From positions 1 through 39,588 of the forward strand of contig CAZSSM010000063.1 of assembly GCA_964609385.1 (NCBI GenBank): a stretch of DNA of 39,588 bases. The letters are read 5' to 3'. Under the pieces are notes generated by a model. The model did no database searches. It was not told the origin of the DNA and saw only the letters and a program-made list of their open reading frames with translations. This DNA comes from CAZSSM01 sp964609385 (lineage in GTDB: Bacteria; Planctomycetota; Planctomycetia; Isosphaerales; Isosphaeraceae). Position numbers and translations under genes: made by a program. The number at the start of each line of letters is the position of its first letter. Position 1 is the stretch's first letter. Of this stretch, positions 9,404 through 19,239 are shown one piece after another.

Positions 9404-9838
9404 GACATCAGATCTCCTTGCCGTGAGCGGGTTTGATGTTCGACTGCGGCCCGTCAACGGACGGACAGCGGACCCGGCCTGCCAGCCCGGTCCACGGTCT
9501 CAAACGCAATCAGGGCGAACGAACGAAGTCGAAACCGGCAGGAAATCCCGAAGCACGCCGATGGGGTGCGCTCCGAGGCAACGACCCGGCATGAACCCAC
9601 AACACGCATCATCGATCCGAGGCATGCCCCTTCGAACGGTGAGGGATCCGTTGGGATCTCGGGGCGATCCCGAGTCGATTCGGGTCCGTTTGGGTCGAGG
9701 GTTGGGTTTTCGGTTCGGTTCGGTTAGGCTTCTGTGAACCTCCTCTCCCGCCCGTTCGGCGCATCGGGGGCATTCCGAGGCGTCCGAACCCCATCACTCC
9801 TCCCACGATCCAGGCCAATCAGTCCGGGGACGTTGTCG
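9404..9838. other. Divergent intergenic region between PEP-CTERM gene and POT transporter
   Basis: No gene is supported in these 435 bases. They must hold the start regions of two divergent genes. Visible structure is a perfect 6-base hairpin (CTCGGG 9658-9663, CCCGAG 9669-9674) and three tandem copies of CGGTT at 9711-9725. A GTG at 9734 would extend the transporter by 35 residues of low-complexity Arg/Ser/Pro sequence, which is judged non-coding. Confidence 0.5.
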
Positions 9839-12517
9839 ATGTCAGACCCGTCGAATCCGAGTGCGTCCGAGGGGGGCGCCGTCCATCCCGCCCATCCCGA
9901 GATCCTGGGGCATCCGCGCGGGCTGGTCCCCTTGTTCTTCACCGAGATGTGGGAGCGGTTCAGCTACTATGGGATGCGCGCCCTGCTGGTCCTCTATCTG
10001 ACCAAGGACCTGGACTTCAAACGGGGCGATGCGCTCTGGCTCTACGGCGCCTACACCGGGCTGGTCTACCTGACGCCGCTGCTGGGCGGTTTCCTCTCCG
10101 ACCGCTTCCTCGGCCAGCGCAAGGCGGTCCTGGTCGGTGGCGTGGTGATGGCCTTGGGGCACTTCGCCATGGCCTTCGAGAGCCAGCTCTATCAGGCCCT
10201 CGCCCTGTTGATCATCGGCAACGGCTTCTTCAAACCGAACATCACGACGATCGTCGGGACGCTCTATCCCGAGAAGGATCCGCGACGCGACGGCGGCTAC
10301 ACGATCTTCTACATGGGCATCAACATCGGCGCGATGATCGCCCCTTTGTTCTGCGGCTATCTCGGGGAGAGCGAATACTTCGGGTTCCACTACGGCTTCG
10401 GCGCCGCCGGGATCGGCATGGTCGTCGGCCTGATCACCTTCATGAGCTTCCAGCACTGGATCGGCCAGTCCGGGTTCCCGCCCGGTCGCCTGGAGCGGGT
10501 CGGGCCCAAGTTCCTGGTCCGCGACTGGATCGACGTGACCTGGATCAGCGCCCTGATCCTCGCCTTGGTCTATGGAGGCGTCGAATATTGGGACCAAGTC
10601 CGCGCGTTGGTCTGGGCGCCGGCATTTCTCGAATCGATGGAGCCGGCCTACGTCGGCCAGAGCCTCATCTATCTGCTCCGCGCGGTCCTGGTGCTGATCC
10701 CGCTGGTCCTCCTGGAACTGGTCACACGGGGCGGCTCCAAGACCAAGGCGGATGCGTCGGCGACTGCCAATGGCGAGGAGGCGTCCGCGACCCCGAAGAC
10801 CGACGCGTTCCTGTCGACGCAGGACTGGCTCCAGATGGCGGTCATCGCGATCGTGACCAGCTTCGTGGCGATCTTCTGGATGGGCTTCGAGCAGGCCGGC
10901 GGCACCTTGACGCTCTTCGCCGACGAATACACCAACCGCTACGGCTTGAAGGTCAGTTGGTTCCAGGCGATCAACCCGTTCTTCATTATCACCTTGGCGC
11001 CGTTGTTCTCGATGCTCTGGACCGGGCTGGCCAAGGCGAAGATCCCGTTCCCCTCGATCATGAAGATGGGCTTGGGGATCATCTTGCTGGGCTTGGCTTA
11101 CATCATTATGGCGATGGCTCAGAGCCAGGCCGATCAGGTCGGTCGGGTCAGCCCGCTGTTCCTGACCGGGTGCTACTTCCTCTCCACCGTCGGCGAGCTG
11201 ATGGTCTCGCCGGTCGGCCTGTCGGTCACGAACAAGCTGGCGCCGTTGCGGGTGGCCTCCCTGATGATGGCGGTCTTCCTCTGCTCGTCGGCCTTCGGCA
11301 ACTACATGGCCGGGGCGCTTGAGGGCCTGCTGCCGATCGAAGGCAAGCCGCTGAGCCCGATGACCGCCCCGGAGGATCCCGGCGCGATCGCCGAGGTCGC
11401 CTATTCGCCCGAGGCCTTGCAGGCCGCCGCCCTGGAGACCGATGGCACGCTCCTGCTCTGGGACACCGTCGACCGCCAGGTGCTCTGGAGCCTGAAGCTG
11501 GACGCGGAATTGGGTGATGCTCCGGTCTTGGCCTTCAGCGAATCGTTCGACATCAGCTCCGACGTCCAGGAGAGCGAATACGGCTTCTTCCAAGGGGTTG
11601 GACTTGCCTTCGGGTTCATCCGCGAGGATGAGGCGGCCGATCAGGTCGTCAACGGACCGATCCAGCGGATCGCTGTCGGTGGGGCCGACGGCAAGGTCCG
11701 GCTGGTCGATCCGGGCGAGGAGGCTGAAGTCGCCTCGACGCTCGATCTCGACGGTGGATCGGCGATCGGTTTCGCGTTCAACTCCAGCGAGGCATTCCCC
11801 CGCCTGGCTGTAGCCACCTCCGACGGTCGGGTCCGCGTCTACCATCCCGGGACCGGAGCCGAGCGGATCGTCTACGAACTGCCCGACGTCCAATACGTGG
11901 CCTACAGCCGCGACCAGGACCGGGACAAGCTGCTCCTGGCCGCCGCCGACGCCTCGGGCACCATCACCGTCTGGAACCCCGATCCCGATGAGGAGGGCGT
12001 TGACCCCTCGGTCCCGCTCTTCCGGATCGAGACCGGCCAGAACAATCTGGTCGCGTTGACGTTCGCCTCAGGCTCGAGCCTGCTCCGGACGATCGACGCC
12101 GAAGGGGCCATCAGCTCGTACGCGACGACGGCCCTCGAAGACGGCCGGCGCGACGACTTCGACGACGAATCGGTCGTCGTCGAGGCCGATGATCTTGCGA
12201 TCGCTTCGGCCACCTTCAGTCCGGCCGAGGAGACCGCCGCGCTGTTCACCGACTCGGGCCGCTTGATCGTCGTCGGGACGCATCAGGGCGAGGTGATCTA
12301 CCAGGCCGAGCCGGTCGAGGGCGACTCGGCCACATTGGCCTTCTCGAACAACGGCCAGCAGTTGATCAGCGTCCCGGACGGCCAGGAGACGCTGACCCGG
12401 ACCAAGGTCGCGCCCCGGCTCTGGACCTTCCTGACGGTCGTGCCGATCGGCTCGGGTGTCATCCTGCTGATCCTCAGCCCCCTGCTCCGCAAGATGGCCG
12501 GCGGCAAGGACGATTGA
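9839..12517 (+). CDS. POT/PTR-family peptide transporter with inserted beta-propeller-like domain
   Basis: This 892-residue protein is a proton-coupled di/tripeptide importer of the inner membrane. Family marks are the TM1 motif EMWERFSYYG (the ExxERFxYY proton-coupling motif), FYMGINIGA in TM5, and GELMVSPVGLSVTNKLAP in the TM10 region. A POT protein is normally about 450-550 residues. Here TM11 ends near residue 490, and about 360 residues follow that read as WD40/PQQ-like blades (GTLLLWDT, GGADGKVRLVDPG, TSDGRVRVYHPG, ASGTITVWNPD, DSGRLIVVG). The final helix (WTFLTVVPIGSGVILLIL) comes last. By the normal POT topology the insert would sit in the periplasmic TM11-TM12 loop. ATG 9839 has GGGGA upstream. 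A secreted S9 peptidase follows by 108 bases. Transporter assignment is firm; the role of the insert is unknown. Confidence 0.92.
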   Translation: MSDPSNPSASEGGAVHPAHPEILGHPRGLVPLFFTEMWERFSYYGMRALLVLYLTKDLDFKRGDALWLYGAYTGLVYLTPLLGGFLSDRFLGQRKAVLVGGVVMALGHFAMAFESQLYQALALLIIGNGFFKPNITTIVGTLYPEKDPRRDGGYTIFYMGINIGAMIAPLFCGYLGESEYFGFHYGFGAAGIGMVVGLITFMSFQHWIGQSGFPPGRLERVGPKFLVRDWIDVTWISALILALVYGGVEYWDQVRALVWAPAFLESMEPAYVGQSLIYLLRAVLVLIPLVLLELVTRGGSKTKADASATANGEEASATPKTDAFLSTQDWLQMAVIAIVTSFVAIFWMGFEQAGGTLTLFADEYTNRYGLKVSWFQAINPFFIITLAPLFSMLWTGLAKAKIPFPSIMKMGLGIILLGLAYIIMAMAQSQADQVGRVSPLFLTGCYFLSTVGELMVSPVGLSVTNKLAPLRVASLMMAVFLCSSAFGNYMAGALEGLLPIEGKPLSPMTAPEDPGAIAEVAYSPEALQAAALETDGTLLLWDTVDRQVLWSLKLDAELGDAPVLAFSESFDISSDVQESEYGFFQGVGLAFGFIREDEAADQVVNGPIQRIAVGGADGKVRLVDPGEEAEVASTLDLDGGSAIGFAFNSSEAFPRLAVATSDGRVRVYHPGTGAERIVYELPDVQYVAYSRDQDRDKLLLAAADASGTITVWNPDPDEEGVDPSVPLFRIETGQNNLVALTFASGSSLLRTIDAEGAISSYATTALEDGRRDDFDDESVVVEADDLAIASATFSPAEETAALFTDSGRLIVVGTHQGEVIYQAEPVEGDSATLAFSNNGQQLISVPDGQETLTRTKVAPRLWTFLTVVPIGSGVILLILSPLLRKMAGGKDD

Positions 12518-12625
12518 GGATTGAGCGATCGTTCAAAAACCGCCACTCGGACGATCCCGGCCGACCCTTTGACGTCATCGGCTTGAGTTGACACGTGTGA
12601 CGAACATCTGATGAGGTCTCGACCC

Positions 12626-14692
12626 ATGACTCCCCTGCTCTTCATGTTGGTGTGGCTCGCGATGACCGAGGCTCCGGGCGACGACCCGCGACCGATGACC
12701 GTCCACGACCTGCTGGCGGTCCGTTCCATCTCCGATCCCCAGGTCGCGCCCGACGGCCGTTCGGTCGTCTTCATCGTCTCGGACGTCGACGTCGAGGCCG
12801 ACCGGAGCGCCAGCGACCTCTACCTGGTCCCGACCGCCGGCGGAGCGCCCAAGCGGCTGACGACCGCCGAAGGATCCGACTCACACCCGCGCTGGAAGCC
12901 CGACGGCTCGGAGATCTGCTTCGTCTCAACGCGATCGGGTTCGTCGCAGGTCTGGATCTTCCCGATGGACGGTGGCGAGGCGCGGCCGCTGACCGACCTG
13001 CCGATTGGAGTGGCCGGCCCCAAGTGGTCGCCCGACGGCCGCACGATCGCCTTCACTGCTGAGGTCTATCCCGACCTCACCCCCGAGGAGACCGCCGAGC
13101 GCGACGCGTCCAAAGCGGAGAAGAAGTCCTCGGCTTTGACTTATGACAAGCTCATGATCCGGCACTGGTCCACCTGGGACACCGGCAAGCGGAGCCACCT
13201 GTTCGTCGTCGATGTCGAGACCGGCCAGGTCCGGGACCTGACGCCGGACTTGACGGCCAACGTCCCTCCGCAACCCTTCGGCGGGTCGGCCGACTACAAC
13301 TTCACGCCCGACGGCCAATCCCTCGCCTTCGCCGCCGAGCCCTTGGTCGACCACGCCTGGTCGACCAACACCGACATCCATCTGGTGCCCGTCGACGGCT
13401 CCGCCCCACCAAAGAACCTGACCGCCTCCAACCCGGCCGCCGACATTAGCCCCGCCTTCTCGCCCGAGCCGGGCCGGAACCGGCTGGCCTACTTGAGCCA
13501 GACCCGCGCGGGGTTCGAGTCGGATCAATGGATGATCACCGTCGTCGACCTCGACAAAGGTACTCAAGACACATTGAAGCTCGTCCCGGAGATCGATCGT
13601 CCCGTCGGCAGCTTCGCCTGGTCGCCCGACGGGTCGTCGATCCTGGCCACGCTCGACGATTCGGGGCAGACCCTCTTGGCCGAGTTCTCCCTCAAGGGCG
13701 AAGAGCCTTCGGTCCGCCGGATCTTCCAGGGCGGAAGCCTGGGAGCCCCTTCAGTCACGCCCGAGGGCGATGTCGTCACGACCTACACGACCGCCGATCG
13801 CCCCGCCGAGGTCGCGATCATCCCAGCCACCGGCGCGGGGGCGATGACCCGGTTGACCGACCTCAACGGCCCGTTGATGGCCCAACTCGACGTCCAGCCC
13901 TGTGAGTCGTTCACCTTCGAAGGCGCCGATGGGGATCCCGTCCAAGGTTGGCTGATGCGCCCGCCCGGCTTCGACCCATCGCGCACGTATCCGGTCCTCT
14001 TCCTGATCCATGGTGGCCCGCAAGGGGCTTGGCACGACAGTTGGCATCCGCGCTGGAACCTCGCCCTGTTCGCCGCGCCCGGATACGCGGTCGTCGCGAT
14101 CAACCCGCGCGGCTCGACCGGATTCGGCCAGGAGTTCACCGACCAGATCAGCGGCGACTGGAACGGCCGCGTCTATCGGGACCTGATGCTCGGTCTCGAT
14201 CACGCCTTGGAAACCTACCCGTTTTTGGACGGGGATCGGGTCGCGGCGGCGGGCGGTTCGTACGGCGGCTACATGGTCAATTGGATTGCCGGCCACTCCG
14301 AGCGCTTCCGCGCCTTGATCAGTCACGCCGGCGTCTTCGATTTGCCAAGCATGTATTTCACCACCGAGGAACTCTGGTTCCCCGAATGGGAGTTCGGCGG
14401 CCCCTACTGGATCAACCCCGACCTCTACATGCGGCTCTCGCCGTCGAACTTCGTGACCGGCTTCTCAACGCCCACGCTGGTGATCCACGGCGCGTTGGAC
14501 TTCCGCGTCCCCGACGCCCAGGGCCTCGGCATGTTCACCGCCCTGCAACGCCAAGGCGTGCCCAGCCGTCTGCTCTACTACCCCGATGAGGGCCACTGGG
14601 TCTATCGACCAGCGAACCGGATCACCTGGTGGAACGAGATCCACGGCTGGCTGGGGACCTATCTCCAACCGTCCACGTCGCCGGCCGACTGA
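12626..14692 (+). CDS. Secreted S9-family serine peptidase (prolyl oligopeptidase/acylaminoacyl-peptidase type)
   Basis: This 688-residue protein has a signal peptide (LLFMLVWLAM) followed by an N-terminal beta-propeller with PD40/TolB-like blades (for example WKPDGSEICFVS, WSPDGRTIAFT, FTPDGQSLAFA, WSPDGSSILAT). The C-terminal 260 residues form the alpha/beta-hydrolase domain. The catalytic triad is visible: Ser545 in GGSYGGY, Asp625 in GALDFRVP and His657 in DEGHW. An oxyanion-type HGGPQG lies near 467. Such enzymes cut short peptides, often releasing dipeptides or acting after Pro or acylated residues. ATG 12626 was chosen over 12611 because TGAGGT lies 8 bases upstream and the signal peptide then has normal length. 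Sitting directly after a peptide transporter, it probably supplies that transporter with small peptides. Confidence 0.93.
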   Translation: MTPLLFMLVWLAMTEAPGDDPRPMTVHDLLAVRSISDPQVAPDGRSVVFIVSDVDVEADRSASDLYLVPTAGGAPKRLTTAEGSDSHPRWKPDGSEICFVSTRSGSSQVWIFPMDGGEARPLTDLPIGVAGPKWSPDGRTIAFTAEVYPDLTPEETAERDASKAEKKSSALTYDKLMIRHWSTWDTGKRSHLFVVDVETGQVRDLTPDLTANVPPQPFGGSADYNFTPDGQSLAFAAEPLVDHAWSTNTDIHLVPVDGSAPPKNLTASNPAADISPAFSPEPGRNRLAYLSQTRAGFESDQWMITVVDLDKGTQDTLKLVPEIDRPVGSFAWSPDGSSILATLDDSGQTLLAEFSLKGEEPSVRRIFQGGSLGAPSVTPEGDVVTTYTTADRPAEVAIIPATGAGAMTRLTDLNGPLMAQLDVQPCESFTFEGADGDPVQGWLMRPPGFDPSRTYPVLFLIHGGPQGAWHDSWHPRWNLALFAAPGYAVVAINPRGSTGFGQEFTDQISGDWNGRVYRDLMLGLDHALETYPFLDGDRVAAAGGSYGGYMVNWIAGHSERFRALISHAGVFDLPSMYFTTEELWFPEWEFGGPYWINPDLYMRLSPSNFVTGFSTPTLVIHGALDFRVPDAQGLGMFTALQRQGVPSRLLYYPDEGHWVYRPANRITWWNEIHGWLGTYLQPSTSPAD

Positions 14693-14828
14693 GTTCCGGA
14701 CCGCGTCCCGTTCTGCTTCGCCAACACCCTCAGTTCCGGGCGTCCCTCGATCGCGCTCATGCGCCCAGTTGACGACGCCCAAGATCTTTCTCAACCTCTC
14801 CGATCGTCCCCGAGATCCGAACCGATTG

Positions 14829-16487
14829 ATGACGACTGCCAACATATCCGCGTCCCGTCCGATCCTCGAGATCGCTTCCGACCTGGGGATCCCCTCTGAG
14901 TGGATCGAGCCCTATGGCCGCACCAAGGCCAAGGTTCGCCTCGAAGCGCTGGCCGGCGACCCACCGTCGGAGCCGGGCAAGCTGATCCTCGTCTCGGCGA
15001 TCACGCCGACGCCGGCCGGCGAGGGCAAGACGACCACCTCAATCGGCCTAGCCCAAGGCCTCCGACGAATCGGCAAAGCCTCGGTGCTCGCGCTTCGGCA
15101 ACCGTCGATGGGACCAGTCTTCGGCCGAAAAGGGGGCGCCACCGGAGGTGGGGCCAGCAGCCTCGTGCCCAGCGAACAGATCAACCTCCAGTTCACCGGC
15201 GATTTCCATGCGATCACCTCAGCGCACAATCTGATCGCCGCAGTGATCGACAATCAGCTCCAGTTCGGCCAGTCGCGGTTGGACGTCCGTCGGATTTCGT
15301 GGAAGCGCGTGCTCGACATGAACGACCGGGCGCTCCGCCAAATCAATGTCGGCCTGGGCGGCCCGGCCTTCGGCGTCCCTCGACAGTCAGGCTTCGACAT
15401 CACCGCCGCCAGCGAGGTCATGGCCATCCTCTGCCTGGCCGAGTCGGTCGAGGATCTCCGCGAACGCCTGGACCGGATCGTCGTCGGCCAGGCCCGCGAT
15501 CGCTCGCCGGTCCGGGTCGGTGAACTCGGGATCACCGGCGCGTTGACGGCCCTCCTGATCGAGGCGATCCAGCCCAACCTCGTCCAGTCGGTCGAGGGGA
15601 CCCCGGCGTTCGTCCACGGTGGACCGTTCGCCAACATCGCGCATGGTTGCAACTCGGTCTTGGCGACCCGCCTGGCGCTCCGGCATGGCGACTACGCGGT
15701 CACCGAGGCCGGGTTCGCCTTCGACCTGGGCGCCGAGAAATTCTTCCATATCAAGTGCCGGTCGGCTGGCCTGAACCCGTCGGCCGTGGTGATCGTGGCG
15801 ACCGTCCGCGCGCTCAAGATGCATGGGGGTGTCGCCCTGAACGCCCTGACCGAGCCAAATCCCGAGGCCGTCGAACGCGGCTTAGAGAACCTGGCGGCTC
15901 ACCTGGACGCCGCCTCAGAGTTCAACAAACCGGTCGTCGTGGCGATCAACCTGTTCCCCCACGATCGTCCCGAAGAGATCGGTCGGATCACCGACTATTG
16001 CCAGGCGCGTGGCGTCGCGTGTGCTCCGGCGAACATCTTCGGGCAGGGCGGCACGGGCGGGACCGAGCTGGCCGAGCGGGTCGTCGAGGCGACCGAGACG
16101 CCGACGACCCCCTTGACGCCCCTCTACGACCTGGCGAGCCCGCCGGTCGAGAAGATCCGGACGATCGCCCAACGGATCTATGGCGCCGACGACGTCGTGA
16201 TCCAGCCTCAGGCGGCGTCCAAGCTCCGACGCGCCGTCAAGCAAGGGTTCGGGGAACTGCCCATCTGCATGGCCAAGACACAGAACTCGCTCTCGGACGA
16301 CCCGAAGCGGTTAGGCCGCCCGCGCGGGTTCACCATCTCGGTCCGGGACGTCGAAGTCGCGGCCGGGGCCGGCTTCCTGGTGGCCATCACCGGCGACATC
16401 GTCCGGATGCCCGGCCTCCCCGAACGTCCCGCCGCCGAGCGAATCCGCGTCGACGAGCAGGGACGGATCCAGGGCCTGATGAGCTGA
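14829..16487 (+). CDS. fhs: Formate-tetrahydrofolate ligase
   Basis: This 552-residue cytoplasmic enzyme makes 10-formyltetrahydrofolate from formate, ATP and tetrahydrofolate, feeding purine and one-carbon metabolism. The length matches the family (about 550-560). Diagnostic pieces are the N-terminal EIASDLGI and EPYGRTKAKV, the ATP loop TPAGEGKTT near residues 60-69, RQPSMGPVFGRKGGATGGG, LQFTGDFHAITSAHNL, VHGGPFANIAHG and, near the end, CMAKTQNSLSDDP. An in-frame extension back to 14586 overlaps the peptidase gene and is low-complexity, so ATG 14829 is used; its ribosome binding site is weak. The 136-base gap to the peptidase gene suggests a separate transcription unit. Confidence 0.96.
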   Translation: MTTANISASRPILEIASDLGIPSEWIEPYGRTKAKVRLEALAGDPPSEPGKLILVSAITPTPAGEGKTTTSIGLAQGLRRIGKASVLALRQPSMGPVFGRKGGATGGGASSLVPSEQINLQFTGDFHAITSAHNLIAAVIDNQLQFGQSRLDVRRISWKRVLDMNDRALRQINVGLGGPAFGVPRQSGFDITAASEVMAILCLAESVEDLRERLDRIVVGQARDRSPVRVGELGITGALTALLIEAIQPNLVQSVEGTPAFVHGGPFANIAHGCNSVLATRLALRHGDYAVTEAGFAFDLGAEKFFHIKCRSAGLNPSAVVIVATVRALKMHGGVALNALTEPNPEAVERGLENLAAHLDAASEFNKPVVVAINLFPHDRPEEIGRITDYCQARGVACAPANIFGQGGTGGTELAERVVEATETPTTPLTPLYDLASPPVEKIRTIAQRIYGADDVVIQPQAASKLRRAVKQGFGELPICMAKTQNSLSDDPKRLGRPRGFTISVRDVEVAAGAGFLVAITGDIVRMPGLPERPAAERIRVDEQGRIQGLMS

Positions 16488-16515
16488 ACCGAGGGGGACC
16501 CCACTGAGAAGCCGA

Positions 16516-19095
16516 TCAGCGATCGCCCATCGAGAGGATCGGTTGCGGATAGGCGCCGCGGCCGAGCCGACGGACGACCTCGACATCGAGTTGCCGGAGC
16601 ACGTTATCCTTGGAGCCGGTGCCACGCCAGAGGATCCGGCCATCGCGATCGAGCAGGATCATGGTCGGATAGAACCGGACCTGTAGGTCGGCGCGGACCG
16701 GATCGTGACCCGGTCCCCCGCCCATCAGGATCGGGAAGTTCACGCCGAGGGCACCGGCGCGTCGGGTCACCAGGTCGGTCCGCTCTAGGAACTGGGCATC
16801 ATCCCGGATGCTGTAAGTCAGTCCGATAACGCGGAGTTGGCCCGGATCATAACGCTCTTGCAAGGCCACGAGCGTCTCGAGGGCCTCGCGGCAGGAGGCG
16901 AACGGTCGGTCCTCAGGGCTCCAGAAGACCAACACGACGCGATCGGCGCGCAGGTCGCTGAAGCGGACCGGTCGCCCACTCAGGTCGGGCAGCCGGAAGT
17001 CGCGCAAAATGTTCGTGGCTCGATCGTACGAGCTGAGCGGGATCACCGGTCCGCGTCCGCGATCCAGCGGTTGCCCGCCGAACGGGAGCCGGCTCGTCAA
17101 CTGGCCGATGGCCCGGCTCGGACCTTGAAGCAGTCGGAGCCCTTCGCGGAGCGGCGAACGCGCCCCGGAATCCCTATTACGGCCGACTTCCCTGGCCGAG
17201 CCCTCGTCCGCATCCCGCGACCTCGAGGCCGAGTCGTCGTGTCGGGCCGGGTGCTCCGGCTCCAGATCACCCCAGTTCGGTCGGGACGACGAGGCCGAAC
17301 GGATCTCACGACGAGGCGCGTCGAGCCGCGATTCGACATCGCCCCTCGGCTCAGGCGTCGATGCGCCGACCAACTCGTCGAAGACCGCGTCAAGGTCATC
17401 GAAGTCGGGGAGTGGCAGATCATCGAGGCCCGAACCGTTCACGGCGTCACGCCGTTCGGGCAACGGGCTATCGGGGACCATCTGAACGATCTGGTCCTCC
17501 GAGACTCCGCCGAACGCCCCCGCCTCGGACTCGTCGGGAGTTGATGGTGGTCCGGAGTCCGGGACGGTTCCCAAAGGCTGCGTGATCCCAGCGATCCGCG
17601 CGTGCGGCGTGCGGTCACGAGCGTCGTCGATTTCTGGGGCGAGACGGGGGGAATTCTCCGGGAGGCCCGACTCGGGCTCGGTCATGGCCGGTCCGTTCGT
17701 CGTGATCTCGTCGGCTCGGATGGGCGGTTGGGGCAGCGGGACGAACCGATCGGCATCGTTCGGATCGAAGGAGGCCTGGACCGTCTGGCTCGACATCAAG
17801 GCCGTCGTCGACCAATCCTGGACCGCCACCCAGTCTTTCGGGCGATCCACCGCACGCTCGGTCGTCGTCGACGCCTCAGGAGGAAACGGTTCGGAGTCGA
17901 TGTCTCCGGGAAACTCCGGCACCAGGGCTTGACTGTCGTCCGGGATCGGCGGCGTGACGTCCGGGATGTTGGCATCTGGCGGCAACGGGGTCTCGAAGCT
18001 CATAACCTCCGGATTCGACGCCGCTTGGGGTTGCGGGGCGGCTGAGACTTCGGGCGGTGGCCCAGGCGCTTCAACCCATCCATTGGACCGGGTGCGATCG
18101 GCTGGCGCTAGAACTGCGTCGGGCTCAGGCGGCGATCCCGAGTCGGCCGGACGATTCCCCGGACCTTCGGTGATCGATCGGGAGGGTTCCGGGTCCGACT
18201 CCGAAGGTGAGTCCGGTGCGTCGTTGATCCCGAGGACCTCGGGACCGTCGAGTGGATCGCTCGAGTCGAAAGCCAGATCGTCGTCCCCCATCTCCGAGGG
18301 GGCGACGTCCGGGACCTGGAGCACGGGTTGGATCGAGCCGTCATTCAACGCACGAACCGCTCCCGAGTGATCTCCGACAGGTTCATCGATCGGGACGTCA
18401 TTCAACGGGTCGGAACCGGCTGGGATGGTCCCGGCGAGTTCCTCGACGAAGGCGCTGACCGACTGGGGGGGCCCGTCGAAGACGACCGCGTTCCCCGGAC
18501 CGGTGGGCGAGGCGTTCGTATCCCCGACCCGACCGAGGGACAATTCGGTGGTGCCGGCGGACGGCTCGATCTCGCGATCGCTCGGGGGCCAGTAGCCGTC
18601 AAGCTCGATCACGACGGCTTCGGAGGGCACCCGCGCCTGTTGGTAGCCGACCAGGACCCCACCGCTCATGTCCTTCTCAGCGATCAGGAAGTAGGTCGCG
18701 TCGGTGGTCAGTCCGCCTAAGGCGAACCGGCCTAACTGATCGGTGGTCGCCTCGACCATCTTGCCCAGGCGTCGACCGTCGTAGCCAACGCGGACCACAG
18801 CACCATCGACGGGACGGCCGTCGAGGTCGATCACCCGGCCGGTCACGTACTCGGATTCGCGATCGCGGCGTGGCGTTGTGGAGGTGTCCAGATCGGGATC
18901 CTCCAGCGTCGAGAGCCGTCGCGATCCCACGCGGGATTCGGCGGTGAGGTCGTTGTCGGGATCGAACAGATCGAGTCGACCCCGATTCGCGCAACCGGGC
19001 CCGAGCGCTAGAGCCAGGACGACCCCGAGCGCGAAGACCAAAGGCGATCGACGCGCAACGATCGCGTCGGCCCATCGCGGATTCCGTTCCGGCAC
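16516..19095 (-). CDS. Lipoprotein with CarboxypepD_reg-like domain, long disordered linker and thioredoxin-fold C-terminus
   Basis: This 859-residue protein begins with a lipoprotein signal (hydrophobic 19-33, lipobox LGPGC, Cys35). Residues 85-170 read as a CarboxypepD_reg-like beta-sandwich (VTGRVIDLDGRPVDGAVVRV, then TDQLGRFALGGL). About 500 residues rich in Asp, Glu, Pro and Ser follow with no recognisable fold. The last 150 residues are an AhpC/TlpA-like thioredoxin fold (FSDLRADRVVLVFWSPEDRPF, then VRFYPTMILLDRDGRILWRG). The usual WCxxC is replaced by WSPEDRPFASC, leaving one Cys, so normal thiol-disulfide exchange is unlikely. The GTG start has AGGAGG 8 bases upstream. The gene converges on fhs with a 28-base gap. 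The function is unknown; a surface or periplasmic spacer protein is plausible. Confidence 0.85.
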   Translation of the reverse strand: MPERNPRWADAIVARRSPLVFALGVVLALALGPGCANRGRLDLFDPDNDLTAESRVGSRRLSTLEDPDLDTSTTPRRDRESEYVTGRVIDLDGRPVDGAVVRVGYDGRRLGKMVEATTDQLGRFALGGLTTDATYFLIAEKDMSGGVLVGYQQARVPSEAVVIELDGYWPPSDREIEPSAGTTELSLGRVGDTNASPTGPGNAVVFDGPPQSVSAFVEELAGTIPAGSDPLNDVPIDEPVGDHSGAVRALNDGSIQPVLQVPDVAPSEMGDDDLAFDSSDPLDGPEVLGINDAPDSPSESDPEPSRSITEGPGNRPADSGSPPEPDAVLAPADRTRSNGWVEAPGPPPEVSAAPQPQAASNPEVMSFETPLPPDANIPDVTPPIPDDSQALVPEFPGDIDSEPFPPEASTTTERAVDRPKDWVAVQDWSTTALMSSQTVQASFDPNDADRFVPLPQPPIRADEITTNGPAMTEPESGLPENSPRLAPEIDDARDRTPHARIAGITQPLGTVPDSGPPSTPDESEAGAFGGVSEDQIVQMVPDSPLPERRDAVNGSGLDDLPLPDFDDLDAVFDELVGASTPEPRGDVESRLDAPRREIRSASSSRPNWGDLEPEHPARHDDSASRSRDADEGSAREVGRNRDSGARSPLREGLRLLQGPSRAIGQLTSRLPFGGQPLDRGRGPVIPLSSYDRATNILRDFRLPDLSGRPVRFSDLRADRVVLVFWSPEDRPFASCREALETLVALQERYDPGQLRVIGLTYSIRDDAQFLERTDLVTRRAGALGVNFPILMGGGPGHDPVRADLQVRFYPTMILLDRDGRILWRGTGSKDNVLRQLDVEVVRRLGRGAYPQPILSMGDR

Positions 19096-19239
19096 GGATC
19101 AGCCTCCTGTTCCGGAGATCCGCGGAGTTATGCATCAGTCCGAGCGCCGGAACGTTCAGACTGAAGACGACATTCTAACCGATCGGCACGACCCGATCCG
19201 AACTTGAGGCGGTTCAGCGTAACAGTCGAAATAATCGAC

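Noticed and set aside
9842..11893. 683-codon minus-strand frame
   Set aside because: It is antisense to the POT transporter, and its Gln/Asp/Arg-rich product has no fold-like pattern.
12588..12593. TTGACA box upstream of the S9 peptidase
   Set aside because: No -10-like sequence lies at a suitable distance before the coding start, so it cannot be called a promoter.
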